A stretch of 64,000 bases of DNA, taken from Flavobacterium ovatum (GTDB lineage Bacteria; Bacteroidota; Bacteroidia; Flavobacteriales; Flavobacteriaceae). Position numbers and translations under genes: made by a program. Of the stretch, positions 1-8,319 are shown piece by piece (position 1 is the first letter of the stretch; each line of letters begins with the position of its first letter). The stretch is taken from contig NZ_CP160035.1 of assembly GCF_040703125.1 (NCBI RefSeq), positions 1,798,001-1,862,000 on the forward strand, in the 5' to 3' direction. Below the pieces are notes generated by a model that was not told where the DNA came from, ran no database searches, and saw only the letters and a program-made list of their open reading frames with translations.

Positions 1-332
1 TCAAGTTCTTGAAATTCTACTTCTTTAGTCAAAGAGTTGAATTCTCTGTTGTTACGAACAGTTTCTTGTTGTTTGGTGTATTTTTTTATAGACTCTTTGT
101 GTTCATCTATGGCATTTTTTTTCGATTTGATTTGATCTTCAATACTCTCAAGATCAGTTTTTAATTTTTCAGAACGTGTAGTTAAGCCTGCTACTTCATC
201 TTCTAAATCCTCTACTTCTAAAGGAAGTTCTCCTCTCACGTTTCTAATTTCGTCAATTCTAGTGTCGATTAATTGTAAATCGTAAATCGCTCTTAACTTT
301 TCCTCAACGCTTAATTCTTTCGTATTCGTCAT
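1..332 (-). CDS. Zinc-ribbon coiled-coil protein, N-terminal part (truncated by window)
   Basis: The reverse strand is open from an ATG at 332 to the window edge, giving the first ~110 residues. They begin MTNTKELSVEEKLRAIYDLQ and continue as a highly charged, heptad-like coiled coil rich in E, K and D, ending in a NREFNSLTKEVEFQEL-like segment. This matches the N-terminal half of the C4-type zinc-ribbon proteins (CdsZ family) common in Bacteroidota; the cysteine ribbon itself would lie beyond the window. The start is only 3 bp after the stop of the Nif3-like gene upstream, so the two are very likely co-transcribed. The pairing with Nif3 is typical for this phylum. The cellular role of the family is poorly defined; nucleic-acid binding is an inference from the ribbon. 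Confidence 0.8.
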   Translation of the reverse strand, partial: MTNTKELSVEEKLRAIYDLQLIDTRIDEIRNVRGELPLEVEDLEDEVAGLTTRSEKLKTDLESIEDQIKSKKNAIDEHKESIKKYTKQQETVRNNREFNSLTKEVEFQEL

Positions 333-335
333 ATT

Positions 336-1430
336 CTATAGGTACTTAACTGGATTTGTATTTTCTTCTGATAAAATGATTGCAAAATTAAGTATTTTTT
401 TCCTAAGATACTCAACAATATAGTTTTTTGTATAGCGTTCTGATTCAAAATGTCCAATATCTGCCAAAATAAGTTGATTTTCGGCCTCATAAAACTGATG
501 ATACTTCAAATCAGCGGTCAAAAAAGCATCTGCTCCAGACATAATTGCATTTTTGATAGCATAACTTCCAGAACCTCCGAGTACCGCAACTTTCTTGATT
601 TCTTTTCCCAAAAATGCCGAATGTCGAATTCCGTCCGCCTGCATTTTATCTTTAACCAATAGTAAAAAATCCTTTTCGTTCATGGGTTTTACCAATTCGC
701 CTACCATTCCTAAGCCTATATTTTGATGTGTGTTTAGAATATCATAGATTTCATACGCCACTTCTTCATATACATGATTGGCAAACAAGGCTTTCAGGAT
801 TTTACTTTCCAAATGTTTTTCAAAAGTTATTTCGATCTTGACTTCGTGACTTTCTACAAATTCAAATCGAGCGCCAATCTCAGGATTACTATGTTCGTTG
901 CCCATATAAGTTCCAATCCCCTTGGAGTTGAAACTGCAATTTTCATAATTTCCAATCATTCCCGCACCAGCATCAAACAGGGCATTACGAACCTTTTCTG
1001 CATTTTCTGCAATGGTATAAGTGATCAATTTTCGAATAAAATTCGTTTTCGGAATCAATATTTTAGTGTTTTTTAGCCCCAAGGCATCACAAAATATTTT
1101 ATTCACACCATTTTGATGATTGTCCAAGGCCGTATGAACCGCATAAATCGCTATATCATTTTTAATCGCTTTGACCACTGCGCGCTCTACATAGTTCTTG
1201 CCCGTTATTTTCTTAAGCCCCGCAAAAAGTATCGGATGAAAACAAACCACCAAATTACAATCTTTGGCAATCGCCTCATCAATCACGTTTTCGAGTGCAT
1301 CATGACAAACCAAAACACCAGTAGCTTCGGTATTGGTATCACCAACCAATAAACCTACATTGTCAAAATCTTCGGCATATCCCAAGGGCGCCATCTCTTC
1401 AAGTACAGAAAGGATTTCTTTTATTTTCAT
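336..1430 (-). CDS. Nif3-like dinuclear metal centre protein (DUF34/YqfO type)
   Basis: This is a 364-residue Nif3/DUF34 protein, a hexameric hydrolase-like fold binding two metal ions; it is often mis-annotated as GTP cyclohydrolase 1 type 2. Visible ligands are H65 in VVCFHPILF, H99 and D103 in AVHTALDN, and the C-terminal GHFESE motif (H327, E331). The length exceeds the ~250 residues of the short form because of a central inserted domain (about residues 130-240), as in Bacillus YqfO. I start at the ATG at 1430 because the family begins with MKIKEILS; the frame also has an upstream ATG at 1454 that adds eight lysine-rich residues. The next gene starts 3 bp downstream. The in vivo substrate of the family is unsettled. 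Confidence 0.9.
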   Translation of the reverse strand: MKIKEILSVLEEMAPLGYAEDFDNVGLLVGDTNTEATGVLVCHDALENVIDEAIAKDCNLVVCFHPILFAGLKKITGKNYVERAVVKAIKNDIAIYAVHTALDNHQNGVNKIFCDALGLKNTKILIPKTNFIRKLITYTIAENAEKVRNALFDAGAGMIGNYENCSFNSKGIGTYMGNEHSNPEIGARFEFVESHEVKIEITFEKHLESKILKALFANHVYEEVAYEIYDILNTHQNIGLGMVGELVKPMNEKDFLLLVKDKMQADGIRHSAFLGKEIKKVAVLGGSGSYAIKNAIMSGADAFLTADLKYHQFYEAENQLILADIGHFESERYTKNYIVEYLRKKILNFAIILSEENTNPVKYL

Positions 1431-1503
1431 TTTGATTTTTTTTCGAATAAACAAATTAACGAATAAACCAATTAACTATAAAATGAAACCTACACGAATT
1501 TTG

Positions 1504-1511
1504 TATCTTTG
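1504..1511 (+). promoter_or_regulatory. TAnnTTTG promoter box before the antitoxin gene
   Basis: TATCTTTG matches the Bacteroidota -7 consensus and lies 18 bp before the ATG at 1530. No convincing -33 TTG is visible at the usual spacing. It supports starting the antitoxin at 1530 rather than at the upstream alternative at 1509. Confidence 0.55.
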
Positions 1512-1529
1512 TTATTCAAAACTACAGTT

Positions 1530-1769
1530 ATGACCACTATTACCTTAAAAATCGATAAACGTACCAAAGCGGGGAAAGCTTTTATGGCGATGGTGGAGTC
1601 TGTCTTTAAAAATGTAGAAGGAATTGAAATTGTAGAAAACCAACTTGATGAAGTTCGTGAAGAAGGAAGTGTTTACAATCCTGAGTTTGTCAAAACGGTG
1701 TTGGAATCTGCAAAAAGTAAAAAAAGAACTGTTATAGATCCGGATGATATATGGGGAAGTATATCGTAG
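1530..1769 (+). CDS. Antitoxin of a YoeB/RelE-type toxin-antitoxin pair
   Basis: A 79-residue protein starting MTTITLKIDKRTKAGKAFMA. The N-terminal strand-helix segment (ITLKIDKRTKAGKAF) resembles the short DNA-binding or dimerisation part of small Bacteroidota antitoxins of the DUF2683-like type. The charged C-terminal half (VLESAKSKKRTVIDPDDIWGSI) would be the toxin-neutralising tail. The gene overlaps the toxin gene by 19 bp, the usual arrangement. A promoter box lies 18 bp upstream. The reading frame is intact although the partner toxin is frameshifted. An upstream start at 1509 would place the start codon over the promoter box and is less likely. Assignment rests on size, order, overlap and the recognisable partner. 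Confidence 0.75.
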   Translation: MTTITLKIDKRTKAGKAFMAMVESVFKNVEGIEIVENQLDEVREEGSVYNPEFVKTVLESAKSKKRTVIDPDDIWGSIS

Positions 1770-2030
1770 ATTTTGAAGATGTTGCATGTAAAGATTTGAA
1801 AGATCATTATAAATCAGAAAATCAATCTACGATAAAAAAAATCGAAAAAATATTATTAGAACTTACTGAAAACCCTTTTTTAGGAGAGAGACAACCAGAG
1901 GGATTAAAATATAATTTTAAAGGATATTGGTCAAGACGAATTAATAAAAAAAAACAGAATGGTTTATCGAGTAGAAACGAATATAGTTACCTTATATGTG
2001 GTTTCTGCAATGGGGCATTTATTCGGATAA
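1751..2030 (+). pseudogene. Txe/YoeB-family toxin, frameshifted in a nine-A run
   Basis: The first 66 codons encode a YoeB/Txe-like mRNA interferase: the frame runs through KIEKILLELTENPFLGERQPEGLK and YWSRRIN. After the A9 run at 1946-1954 the frame enters unrelated sequence (KKQNGLSSRNEYSY). If one A is skipped, the downstream frame reads NRMVYRVETNIVTLYVVSAM then GHLFG and stops at 2028-2030. That is the expected YoeB C-terminus (R-x-V-Y-x-V ... GH), giving 92 residues, the normal family length. The unshifted frame instead runs to 2050 and overlaps lpxK. The lesion is a single-base length change in a homopolymer, so a recent mutation, phase variation or a sequencing error are all possible. 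The restored stop is 6 bp before lpxK. Confidence 0.85.
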
Positions 2031-2036
2031 ATAATT

Positions 2037-3059
2037 ATGAAGATACTTAGAAAATTACTCTTTCCATTTGCGTTATTATATGGTTTGATAACTGCTATTC
2101 GAAATTTTCTTTTCGATCAAGGATTAAAAAAACATACCACTTTTAATGTTCCAGTAATTGCGGTGGGAAACCTGAGCGTAGGAGGAACTGGTAAAACACC
2201 ACAAATCGAATATTTAGTTCGTATGTTAAGTGATTCTTATAAAGTAGCGACTCTAAGCCGTGGTTATAAAAGGCAATCCGAAGGTTTTATTTTGGCCGAT
2301 GAAAATGCCAACGCGTTAATTCTAGGAGACGAACCTTTTCAATATTATCAAAAATTCCCGAAAATTCAAGTCGCAGTAGATGCCAATAGAACCAACGGAA
2401 TCTTCCTATTGCTTTCACAAAAAGTAAAACCCGAGATCATTTTATTAGATGATGCTTACCAACACCGAAAAGTAAAAGCAGGATTGTATATTTTACTCAC
2501 AGCTTACGGAGATTTGTACGCGGATGATTTTATTTTACCGATGGGAAATTTAAGAGAAAGCAGGAGCGGAGCCAAAAGAGCCAAAGTTGTTGTCGTGACC
2601 AAATGCCCTGCAACACTTTCTGTCGAAGAACAACAAGAAATCACAAACAAACTTAATTTAAATTCCAATCAAGAATTGTATTTTTCGACCATTCAATATG
2701 ATACAGTAGTATATGGAAAAAATGAGCAATTAACCGTAGAGGCTCTCAAAAGCAAGCAGAAAGTTTTATTAGCCGGAATTGCAAAGCCCAAGCCATTCTT
2801 TGAGTATTTAAAAAACGATCATGATCTTTGTTTAACCTATCCCGATCACCATCATTTTTCCGATAAAGATTTGATAACTATTCAAGAACAGTCTAAGGGG
2901 AAAATCATCATTACAACCGAAAAAGATTATGTCCGATTAAAAGATAGTATTCTTAAAGAACAATTATATTATCTGCCTATTCAAAGTAAATTATTAACGA
3001 AAGTAAATCAATTTGAAAACTCAGTTTTATCGTTTGTAAAACAAACTTTTAAAAGTTAG
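2037..3059 (+). CDS. lpxK: Tetraacyldisaccharide 4'-kinase
   Basis: LpxK phosphorylates the 4' position of tetraacyldisaccharide-1-phosphate to give lipid IVA, on the inner face of the inner membrane. The 340-residue product has the family length. An N-terminal hydrophobic helix (LLFPFALLYGLITAIRNFLF) anchors it. The P-loop GNLSVGGTGKTP lies at about residues 44-55, SRGYKR follows at ~76, and LDDAYQHRK, the conserved DDGFQH-like segment, is at ~139. The gene directly follows the toxin-antitoxin pair and may be read from the same promoter; a hairpin terminator follows. Its presence indicates an LPS-bearing outer membrane. Confidence 0.95.
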   Translation: MKILRKLLFPFALLYGLITAIRNFLFDQGLKKHTTFNVPVIAVGNLSVGGTGKTPQIEYLVRMLSDSYKVATLSRGYKRQSEGFILADENANALILGDEPFQYYQKFPKIQVAVDANRTNGIFLLLSQKVKPEIILLDDAYQHRKVKAGLYILLTAYGDLYADDFILPMGNLRESRSGAKRAKVVVVTKCPATLSVEEQQEITNKLNLNSNQELYFSTIQYDTVVYGKNEQLTVEALKSKQKVLLAGIAKPKPFFEYLKNDHDLCLTYPDHHHFSDKDLITIQEQSKGKIIITTEKDYVRLKDSILKEQLYYLPIQSKLLTKVNQFENSVLSFVKQTFKS

Positions 3060-3080
3060 TTACCATACATTTTAAAAAAA

Positions 3081-3117
3081 AATCAACCTTGTCTATCTTT
3101 GATAAGGTTGGTTTTTT
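3081..3117 (+). terminator. Rho-independent terminator after lpxK
   Basis: A hairpin with a ~13-bp stem containing two G-T wobbles (core CAACCTTGTC / GATAAGGTTG) and the loop TATCTTT is followed by TTTTTT. Confidence 0.8.
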
Positions 3118-3182
3118 ATAAATAACCGTATAAATTAGCATTGTCTTAATGCTGTTTTATACGGTTAAAATTTGTTTTATTG

Positions 3183-3698
3183 TTACAATTTAAACCCATA
3201 AGCCAAACGCAATGCGATTTGATTAGTATCGTATTCTGTATATCCTTCGTATCGTACACTTACGTCAATATATTTGGTTGCGTAACCAATTCCAGGTGCA
3301 AATAAATAAGTATGTTGGTTTACATTATTGGTAACAGCAAAAGCCCCACCTACTTCTCCCAAAACATAAAACTGATCTTCCCAAACAAAGGCTTTAAATC
3401 CGGCTTTAACTGGAATAATACCTAGATCAGGTCGGTTATTGCTAATGAATAAATTAGTGAAACCTGTTGTTAAAATCAATGAAGTCTTTTTTGATAGATC
3501 GTATTGTAATCTTGCATCGGCTCCTAAAGCATAGTTGTAAAAATCTTCATTAGTAGGTGCTCCAACATTTAGGCCAAATCCTAAACGGAAGCCTTGATCG
3601 TAATTAGCTTTTTCCTTTTGTTGCGCAGATACTACATTACATAATAAAGAAGCAAATCCTACTATAGCTAAACTTTTAATTTTCACAGTCGTTTTCAT
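3183..3698 (-). CDS. Outer membrane beta-barrel protein, small
   Basis: A 171-residue secreted protein. It has a signal peptide (IKSLAIVGFASLLCNVVSAQ, cleavage expected after SAQ) and then alternating polar/aromatic strands ending LRLAYGFKL, a typical outer-membrane barrel C-terminus with a terminal hydrophobic residue. About eight strands fit the length (OmpX/OmpW size). No ligand or function can be read from the sequence. It is monocistronic, with its own promoter box upstream on the minus strand. Confidence 0.75.
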   Translation of the reverse strand: MKTTVKIKSLAIVGFASLLCNVVSAQQKEKANYDQGFRLGFGLNVGAPTNEDFYNYALGADARLQYDLSKKTSLILTTGFTNLFISNNRPDLGIIPVKAGFKAFVWEDQFYVLGEVGGAFAVTNNVNQHTYLFAPGIGYATKYIDVSVRYEGYTEYDTNQIALRLAYGFKL

Positions 3699-3769
3699 AA
3701 TTTTTTAATTTTGATTTATAATTTTATTAAGTTAATAATAACCTTGATGTCACTTCAAGATTGTTTAAA

Positions 3770-3796
3770 CAAATGTATTGGTTTAACAAAACGCAA
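3770..3796 (-). promoter_or_regulatory. Promoter of the beta-barrel gene
   Basis: On the minus strand TTG (3796-3794) and TACATTTG (3777-3770) are separated by 16 bp, matching the Bacteroidota -33/-7 pattern. The box is 71 bp upstream of the ATG at 3698. Confidence 0.55.
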
Positions 3797-3904
3797 TGTT
3801 ATAGCATTTATTTTGATTGTTATATAATTTTTAGATTCTAATAAATATGCCTGTTATAATAATGATAAAATTCTATAATGGGAATGAAATTAAAAGCTTC
3901 TGCT

Positions 3905-3912
3905 TACCTTTG
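3905..3912 (+). promoter_or_regulatory. TAnnTTTG box that argues for the downstream MATE start
   Basis: TACCTTTG lies inside the 5' end of the longest open frame of the MATE gene. If it is the promoter, transcription would begin near 3919 and the upstream ATGs at 3847 and 3862 could not be used. Confidence 0.5.
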
Positions 3913-3933
3913 CCCACTCAAAAAAAAAACAAT

Positions 3934-5301
3934 TTGACTTTATCTATTTATACAAAAGAATTCTCTTATAATTTTAAATTAGCTTATCCTATTATTATTG
4001 GAATGCTAGGGCATATTATCGTAGGTATCGTTGATAACGTCATGGTGGGACATATTGGACCTACAGAGTTAGCAGCGGCTTCTTTAGCTAATAGTTTGGT
4101 TTTTGTTGCTATGTCATTGGGAATTGGTTTTTCAACAGCGATTACGCCAATGGCTGCTGCAGCCGATGGTAAAAAAGATATTAAAGAAGGGAGATCCACC
4201 TTTCATCATGGATTGTATTTATGTACCATTTTAGGATTGGTACTTTTTGGTGTGATTCTAATTGGGAAACCTTTTGTCGACATGATGGGGCAGCCGGAGA
4301 ATGTAGTGGTTTTGGCTAAGCCTTTTCTGGATATAATTGCTTTTTCGTTAGTGCCTTTAATTATTTTTCAAGGCTACAAACAATTTGCCGACGGAATGAG
4401 TGAGACCAAATACTCCATGTGGGCAACATTACTAGGGAATGTGGTCAACGTGATTTTGAATTACGTTTTGATATACGGTTTTTGGATTTTCCCTGAATTA
4501 GGGTTTATAGGTGCTGCAATAGGAACCTTAGTGTCTCGTTTTGTGATGTTAGGGTATATGCATTATAAAATGAAAAATAATGAAAAATTTCATCCCTTTT
4601 TTGAAGGATTTTCGATAAGAAAAATTAAGAAATCAGTCAATATAGAAATCATTAAACTAGGAGCTCCTTCAGCTATGCAAATGTTTTTTGAAGTTGCCTT
4701 GTTTACTGGAGCTGTTTGGCTTTCGGGTCTTTTAGGAATTACTAACCAAGCGGCAAACCAAATTGCTTTGAGTTTGGCATCTTTTACCTTTATGTTTGCC
4801 ATGGGGTTGAGTGTTGCGGCCACGATTAGAGTAGGAAATCAAAAAGGATTGGGTGATTTTAAAAAATTGAGAATTGTAGCATTGTCCATATTTTTATTAG
4901 CGATTTTACTCGAAATATTTTTTGCGATCATCTTTGTATTGTTTCATGATTATTTACCGCTTTGGTTTGTAGATAAAAATAATCTTGCTGATCTAGTTCA
5001 AAATACAGAAGTTTTAACCATAGCATCGCAATTATTATTAGTAGCCGCTGTGTTCCAAATTTCTGATGGGATTCAGGTGGTTATGCTCGGGGCATTACGA
5101 GGGTTACAAGATGTGAAAATCCCCATGTATATCACCTTTATTGCTTATTGGGTGGTTGGGTTTCCAGTTTGTATTTGGTTAGGTTTGTTTACAGAATTGA
5201 AAGCAACTGGAATCTGGATTGGACTTTTGGCAGGATTAACAACAGCCGCTTTATTTTTGTACCTTCGCTTTAATTATTTGACCAAAAAATTAATTGGTTA
5301 A
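3934..5301 (+). CDS. MATE family efflux transporter (NorM-like)
   Basis: An inner-membrane multidrug/cation antiporter with about twelve transmembrane segments in two six-helix halves. Family hallmarks are AYPIIIGMLGHIIVGIVDNV, VMVGHIGPTELAAASLANS and the second-half segment APSAMQMFFEVALF. I prefer the TTG start at 3934 (455 residues, beginning LTLSIYTKEF), because homologues begin near this point and a promoter box sits at 3905-3912. The open frame reaches back to an ATG at 3847, giving 484 residues. Substrate cannot be predicted. The prohibitin-like gene follows 21 bp later in the same direction. Confidence 0.9.
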   Translation: MTLSIYTKEFSYNFKLAYPIIIGMLGHIIVGIVDNVMVGHIGPTELAAASLANSLVFVAMSLGIGFSTAITPMAAAADGKKDIKEGRSTFHHGLYLCTILGLVLFGVILIGKPFVDMMGQPENVVVLAKPFLDIIAFSLVPLIIFQGYKQFADGMSETKYSMWATLLGNVVNVILNYVLIYGFWIFPELGFIGAAIGTLVSRFVMLGYMHYKMKNNEKFHPFFEGFSIRKIKKSVNIEIIKLGAPSAMQMFFEVALFTGAVWLSGLLGITNQAANQIALSLASFTFMFAMGLSVAATIRVGNQKGLGDFKKLRIVALSIFLLAILLEIFFAIIFVLFHDYLPLWFVDKNNLADLVQNTEVLTIASQLLLVAAVFQISDGIQVVMLGALRGLQDVKIPMYITFIAYWVVGFPVCIWLGLFTELKATGIWIGLLAGLTTAALFLYLRFNYLTKKLIG

Positions 5302-5322
5302 CAAACTCCAAAACAAATTAAA

Positions 5323-6231
5323 ATGATTGTATTAGTTTTTATCGGTATAGTTTTAATAATTATTAGTTATTCTGTCAATGCCAATCCAAGTCCGTTGACG
5401 AAATTCTCAAATATTTTTAGGATTATCGGTTTCTTGTTGGCTTTAATTGGTGTTTTTGCTACAGCTTTTAAACAAGTTGACGCAGGAAAAGTTGGGGTTA
5501 AGTCGTTATACGGAAATGTACGCCCAGATATATTAGAAAGTGGTTTGCATGTGATTAACCCATTGCTAGATGTGACTATTTTTGATGTTCAGACTCAAAA
5601 TTATACGATGTCTGCGGATCATGCTGAGGGAGCACAAGAAGGGGATGATGCCATTCGAGTTTTATCTAATGACGGACTGGAAGTAGTGATTGATTTGACT
5701 GTTTTGTATAAAGTGATGCCTACTGATGCACCAAAGATTTTTAAGGGAATTGGAGTGAATTATATTGATAAGATTGTGCGTCCAGTGACGAGAACACGTA
5801 TTCGTGACAATGCAGTTTATTATGATGCCATAGCTTTATATTCGACTAAAAGGAACGAGTTTCAAGACCGTATTTTCAAAAGTATCGAAGCCGATTTTAA
5901 AACAAGAGGTTTGATTTTAGAGCAGTTGTTAATTAGGAATATCAATTTACCAGCTTCGGTAAAAACGACTATCGAAAGTAAAATAAATGCAGAGCAAGAT
6001 GCGCAAAAAATGCAATTTGTACTCCAAAAAGAGAAACAAGAAGCGGAGCGTAAACGTGTAGAAGCGCAAGGTATTGCCGATTACCAAAGAATTATTTCCC
6101 TTGGTTTGACCGATAAGCAATTGCAATATGAAACCATAAAAGCTCAAAAAGAATTGGCCGCATCACCCAATACTAAAATCATTTTTATGGGTAGTAAAGG
6201 AAGCGCACCAATTATTTTATCAGATAAATAA
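5323..6231 (+). CDS. Prohibitin-like SPFH/band 7 protein
   Basis: A 302-residue SPFH protein. It has two closely spaced N-terminal hydrophobic segments (IVLVFIGIVLIIISY and IFRIIGFLLALIGVFATAF). A band 7 domain at about residues 50-230 contains the conserved VDAGKVGVKSLYG start and RNINLPASVKTTIESKI. A charged coiled-coil (EQDAQKMQFVLQKEKQEAER) follows. Prohibitin homologues assemble into large membrane-associated rings and organise membrane microdomains or protease complexes. No FtsH or NfeD partner is adjacent here. The gene is 21 bp from the MATE gene and probably shares its transcript. Confidence 0.88.
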   Translation: MIVLVFIGIVLIIISYSVNANPSPLTKFSNIFRIIGFLLALIGVFATAFKQVDAGKVGVKSLYGNVRPDILESGLHVINPLLDVTIFDVQTQNYTMSADHAEGAQEGDDAIRVLSNDGLEVVIDLTVLYKVMPTDAPKIFKGIGVNYIDKIVRPVTRTRIRDNAVYYDAIALYSTKRNEFQDRIFKSIEADFKTRGLILEQLLIRNINLPASVKTTIESKINAEQDAQKMQFVLQKEKQEAERKRVEAQGIADYQRIISLGLTDKQLQYETIKAQKELAASPNTKIIFMGSKGSAPIILSDK

Positions 6232-6280
6232 TTTAAAGATTTTTGATCAACGATTAACGATTTTTGATTTTTATCCCATT

Positions 6281-6323
6281 GCTCATAACTTATAATTTAT
6301 AACTCATAATTCATAACTCATAA
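6281..6323 (+). repeat. Short degenerate heptamer repeat before a small acidic gene
   Basis: Six imperfect copies of a 7-bp unit (forms of TCATAAC, TTATAAT, TCATAAT) run directly up to the start codon at 6325. The tract occupies the position of the promoter and 5' leader of the next gene. Confidence 0.6.
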
Positions 6324-6324
6324 A

Positions 6325-6555
6325 ATGGAATTACCGAAATTTTTACTTGGAGACAATACAGATTGTCCAGACGACATTTTTATCGTTCACTTAGATTACC
6401 CAAGATTCATTATTAACCTAAAAGATGATGAGGTAGAATTTATGGAAGAAGCTGAAGATCTAGACGAATCGGAACTGAACGTAGAAATGGAGGGTTTAAT
6501 CGAAGCAGCCAATTCTTTTTATGATCGTGAAATGGAACGCTACGAGAAGGAATAA
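6325..6555 (+). CDS. Small acidic protein, function unknown
   Basis: A 76-residue protein starting MELPKFLLGDNTDCPDDIFI with roughly 20 Asp/Glu and no signal peptide or membrane segment. It looks like a small conserved cytosolic protein of the Flavobacteriia. The frame is flanked upstream by a heptamer-repeat leader and downstream by a strong hairpin terminator, which supports it being a real short transcription unit. I do not recognise a function. Confidence 0.75.
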   Translation: MELPKFLLGDNTDCPDDIFIVHLDYPRFIINLKDDEVEFMEEAEDLDESELNVEMEGLIEAANSFYDREMERYEKE

Positions 6556-6582
6556 GTATTAAGTATAAAGTAGTATTAAAGT

Positions 6583-6614
6583 ATCCTCAACAAGCAATGT
6601 TGGGGATTTTTTTT
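6583..6614 (+). terminator. Terminator of the small acidic gene
   Basis: A 10-bp stem ATCCTCAACA / TGTTGGGGAT with the loop AGCAA is followed by seven T. Confidence 0.85.
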
Positions 6615-6631
6615 GGATTAAGTGAGGTAAA

Positions 6632-6665
6632 AAAAATCCGATTCACTTTCGTAAATCGGATTTTT
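6632..6665 (-). terminator. Terminator of lpdA
   Basis: A 12-bp perfect stem AAAAATCCGATT / AATCGGATTTTT. It is placed 22 bp after the lpdA stop and would give a T-run in the minus orientation; it could work in both directions. Confidence 0.8.
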
Positions 6666-6686
6666 ATATATTTAAAAATGTTATTC

Positions 6687-8075
6687 TTACAAGTGAATTA
6701 CTTCTCCGTAAGCATCTGCAACCGCTTCCATAACCGCTTCACTCATGGTTGGGTGAGGGTGAATCGATTTTAGGATTTCGTGTCCAGTCGTTTCTAGTTT
6801 ACGCGCTACAACTGCTTCAGCAATCATATCAGTAACACCAGCACCAATCATGTGGCATCCTAACCATTCGCCGTATTTAGCATCAAAGATTACTTTTACA
6901 AATCCGTCTGAGTTTCCAGAAGCTTGTGCTTTTCCAGACGCTGAGAATGGGAATTTTCCAATTTTTAAGTCGTATCCTTTTTCCTTAGCTTGTTTTTCGG
7001 TCATACCAACCGAAGCAATTTCTGGAGTAGCATAAGTACACCCTGGTACGTTTCCGTAATCAATTGGGTCTACGTGCATTCCTGCAATTTTCTCTACACA
7101 GTTGATTCCTTCTGCAGAAGCTACGTGAGCCAATGCTTGTCCTGGAGTTACGTCACCAATAGCGTAGTAACCTGGGATGTTTGTTTGGTTGTAAGCGTTT
7201 ACTAAAATTTTATCTCTATCAGTAGCAATTCCTACTTCTTCAAGTCCTATGTTTTCGATGTTCGTTTTGATTCCAACAGCAGATAATAAGATGTCAGCTT
7301 CAAGAACTACTTCACCTTTTGCTGTTTTAACAAATGCTTTAACTCCGTTTCCTGTAGTGTCAATTTTCTCAACAGAAGAGTTAACCATTACATCAATTCC
7401 TGATTTTTTCAATGATTTTTCCATTTGTTTAGAAATATCTTCGTCTTCTACTGGAACAACGTTTGGCATAAACTCAACAATAGTTACTTTTGTTCCCATT
7501 GAATTGTAAAAGTGAGCAAACTCAACTCCAATAGCTCCAGATCCTACAACGATCATTGATTTTGGTTGTGTAGGTAAAGACATTGCTTGGCGGTAACCAA
7601 TTACTTTAACGCCATCTTGTGGCAAGTTTGGCAACTCACGAGAGCGAGCTCCTGTAGCGATAATGATATGGTCTGCACTGTATTCCGTTACTTTGTTATC
7701 TTTATCAGTAACATCAACTTTTTTACCCGCTTTTATTTTTCCAAAACCATTGATAACGTCAATTTTGTTTTTCTTCATCAAGAAGGTAACACCCTTACTC
7801 ATTCCAGAGGCAACACCACGGCTACGTTGTATAACTGCAGGGAAATCTTTATCGAATGATGAAACAGTCAAACCGTAGTCAGAAGCATGTTTTAGATAAT
7901 CAAAAACTTGAGCTGATTTTAATAATGCTTTCGTAGGGATACAACCCCAGTTCAAACAAATTCCACCAAGGTTTTCTTTTTCAATTACAGCAACTTTAAA
8001 TCCTAATTGTGATGCTCTAATGGCTGTAACATATCCGCCTGGGCCACTTCCTAAAACTATGATGTCGTATTTCAT
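6687..8075 (-). CDS. lpdA: Dihydrolipoyl dehydrogenase (E3)
   Basis: The E3 flavoprotein of the pyruvate/2-oxoglutarate dehydrogenase and glycine cleavage complexes; it reoxidises dihydrolipoamide with NAD+. The 462 residues match the family. Visible are the FAD site GSGPGGYVTAIRA (9-21), the redox disulfide in GGICLNWGCIPTK (C40, C45), the NAD site GSGAIGVEFA, the second FAD motif YAIGDV, and the C-terminal HPHPTMSE with the catalytic His441-Glu446 pair. It is monocistronic with its own terminator. lipA, which makes the lipoyl cofactor used by its partners, is elsewhere in the window (27958-28827). Confidence 0.97.
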   Translation of the reverse strand: MKYDIIVLGSGPGGYVTAIRASQLGFKVAVIEKENLGGICLNWGCIPTKALLKSAQVFDYLKHASDYGLTVSSFDKDFPAVIQRSRGVASGMSKGVTFLMKKNKIDVINGFGKIKAGKKVDVTDKDNKVTEYSADHIIIATGARSRELPNLPQDGVKVIGYRQAMSLPTQPKSMIVVGSGAIGVEFAHFYNSMGTKVTIVEFMPNVVPVEDEDISKQMEKSLKKSGIDVMVNSSVEKIDTTGNGVKAFVKTAKGEVVLEADILLSAVGIKTNIENIGLEEVGIATDRDKILVNAYNQTNIPGYYAIGDVTPGQALAHVASAEGINCVEKIAGMHVDPIDYGNVPGCTYATPEIASVGMTEKQAKEKGYDLKIGKFPFSASGKAQASGNSDGFVKVIFDAKYGEWLGCHMIGAGVTDMIAEAVVARKLETTGHEILKSIHPHPTMSEAVMEAVADAYGEVIHL

Positions 8076-8319
8076 TTTATTTCTGTTTTATGTTTTTTAA
8101 GTTGTAAAATTGGAATTAGCAAAAGTTCCTTTCAATTTTGTTTTTTCGCTGTTAATTGATTGGGCGAATTTAAGAATTTATTCTGTTTTGAGAAAGTTTC
8201 AATGTAATAAAGTATTAAACTAACAAAATTTCAAAAAATCACGATTATTTTAAAATGCTTTGCATTATTGATAATTAACGGATCCTTTGCTGTCACTTGG
8301 GTGGGGACTTATTGAATAA

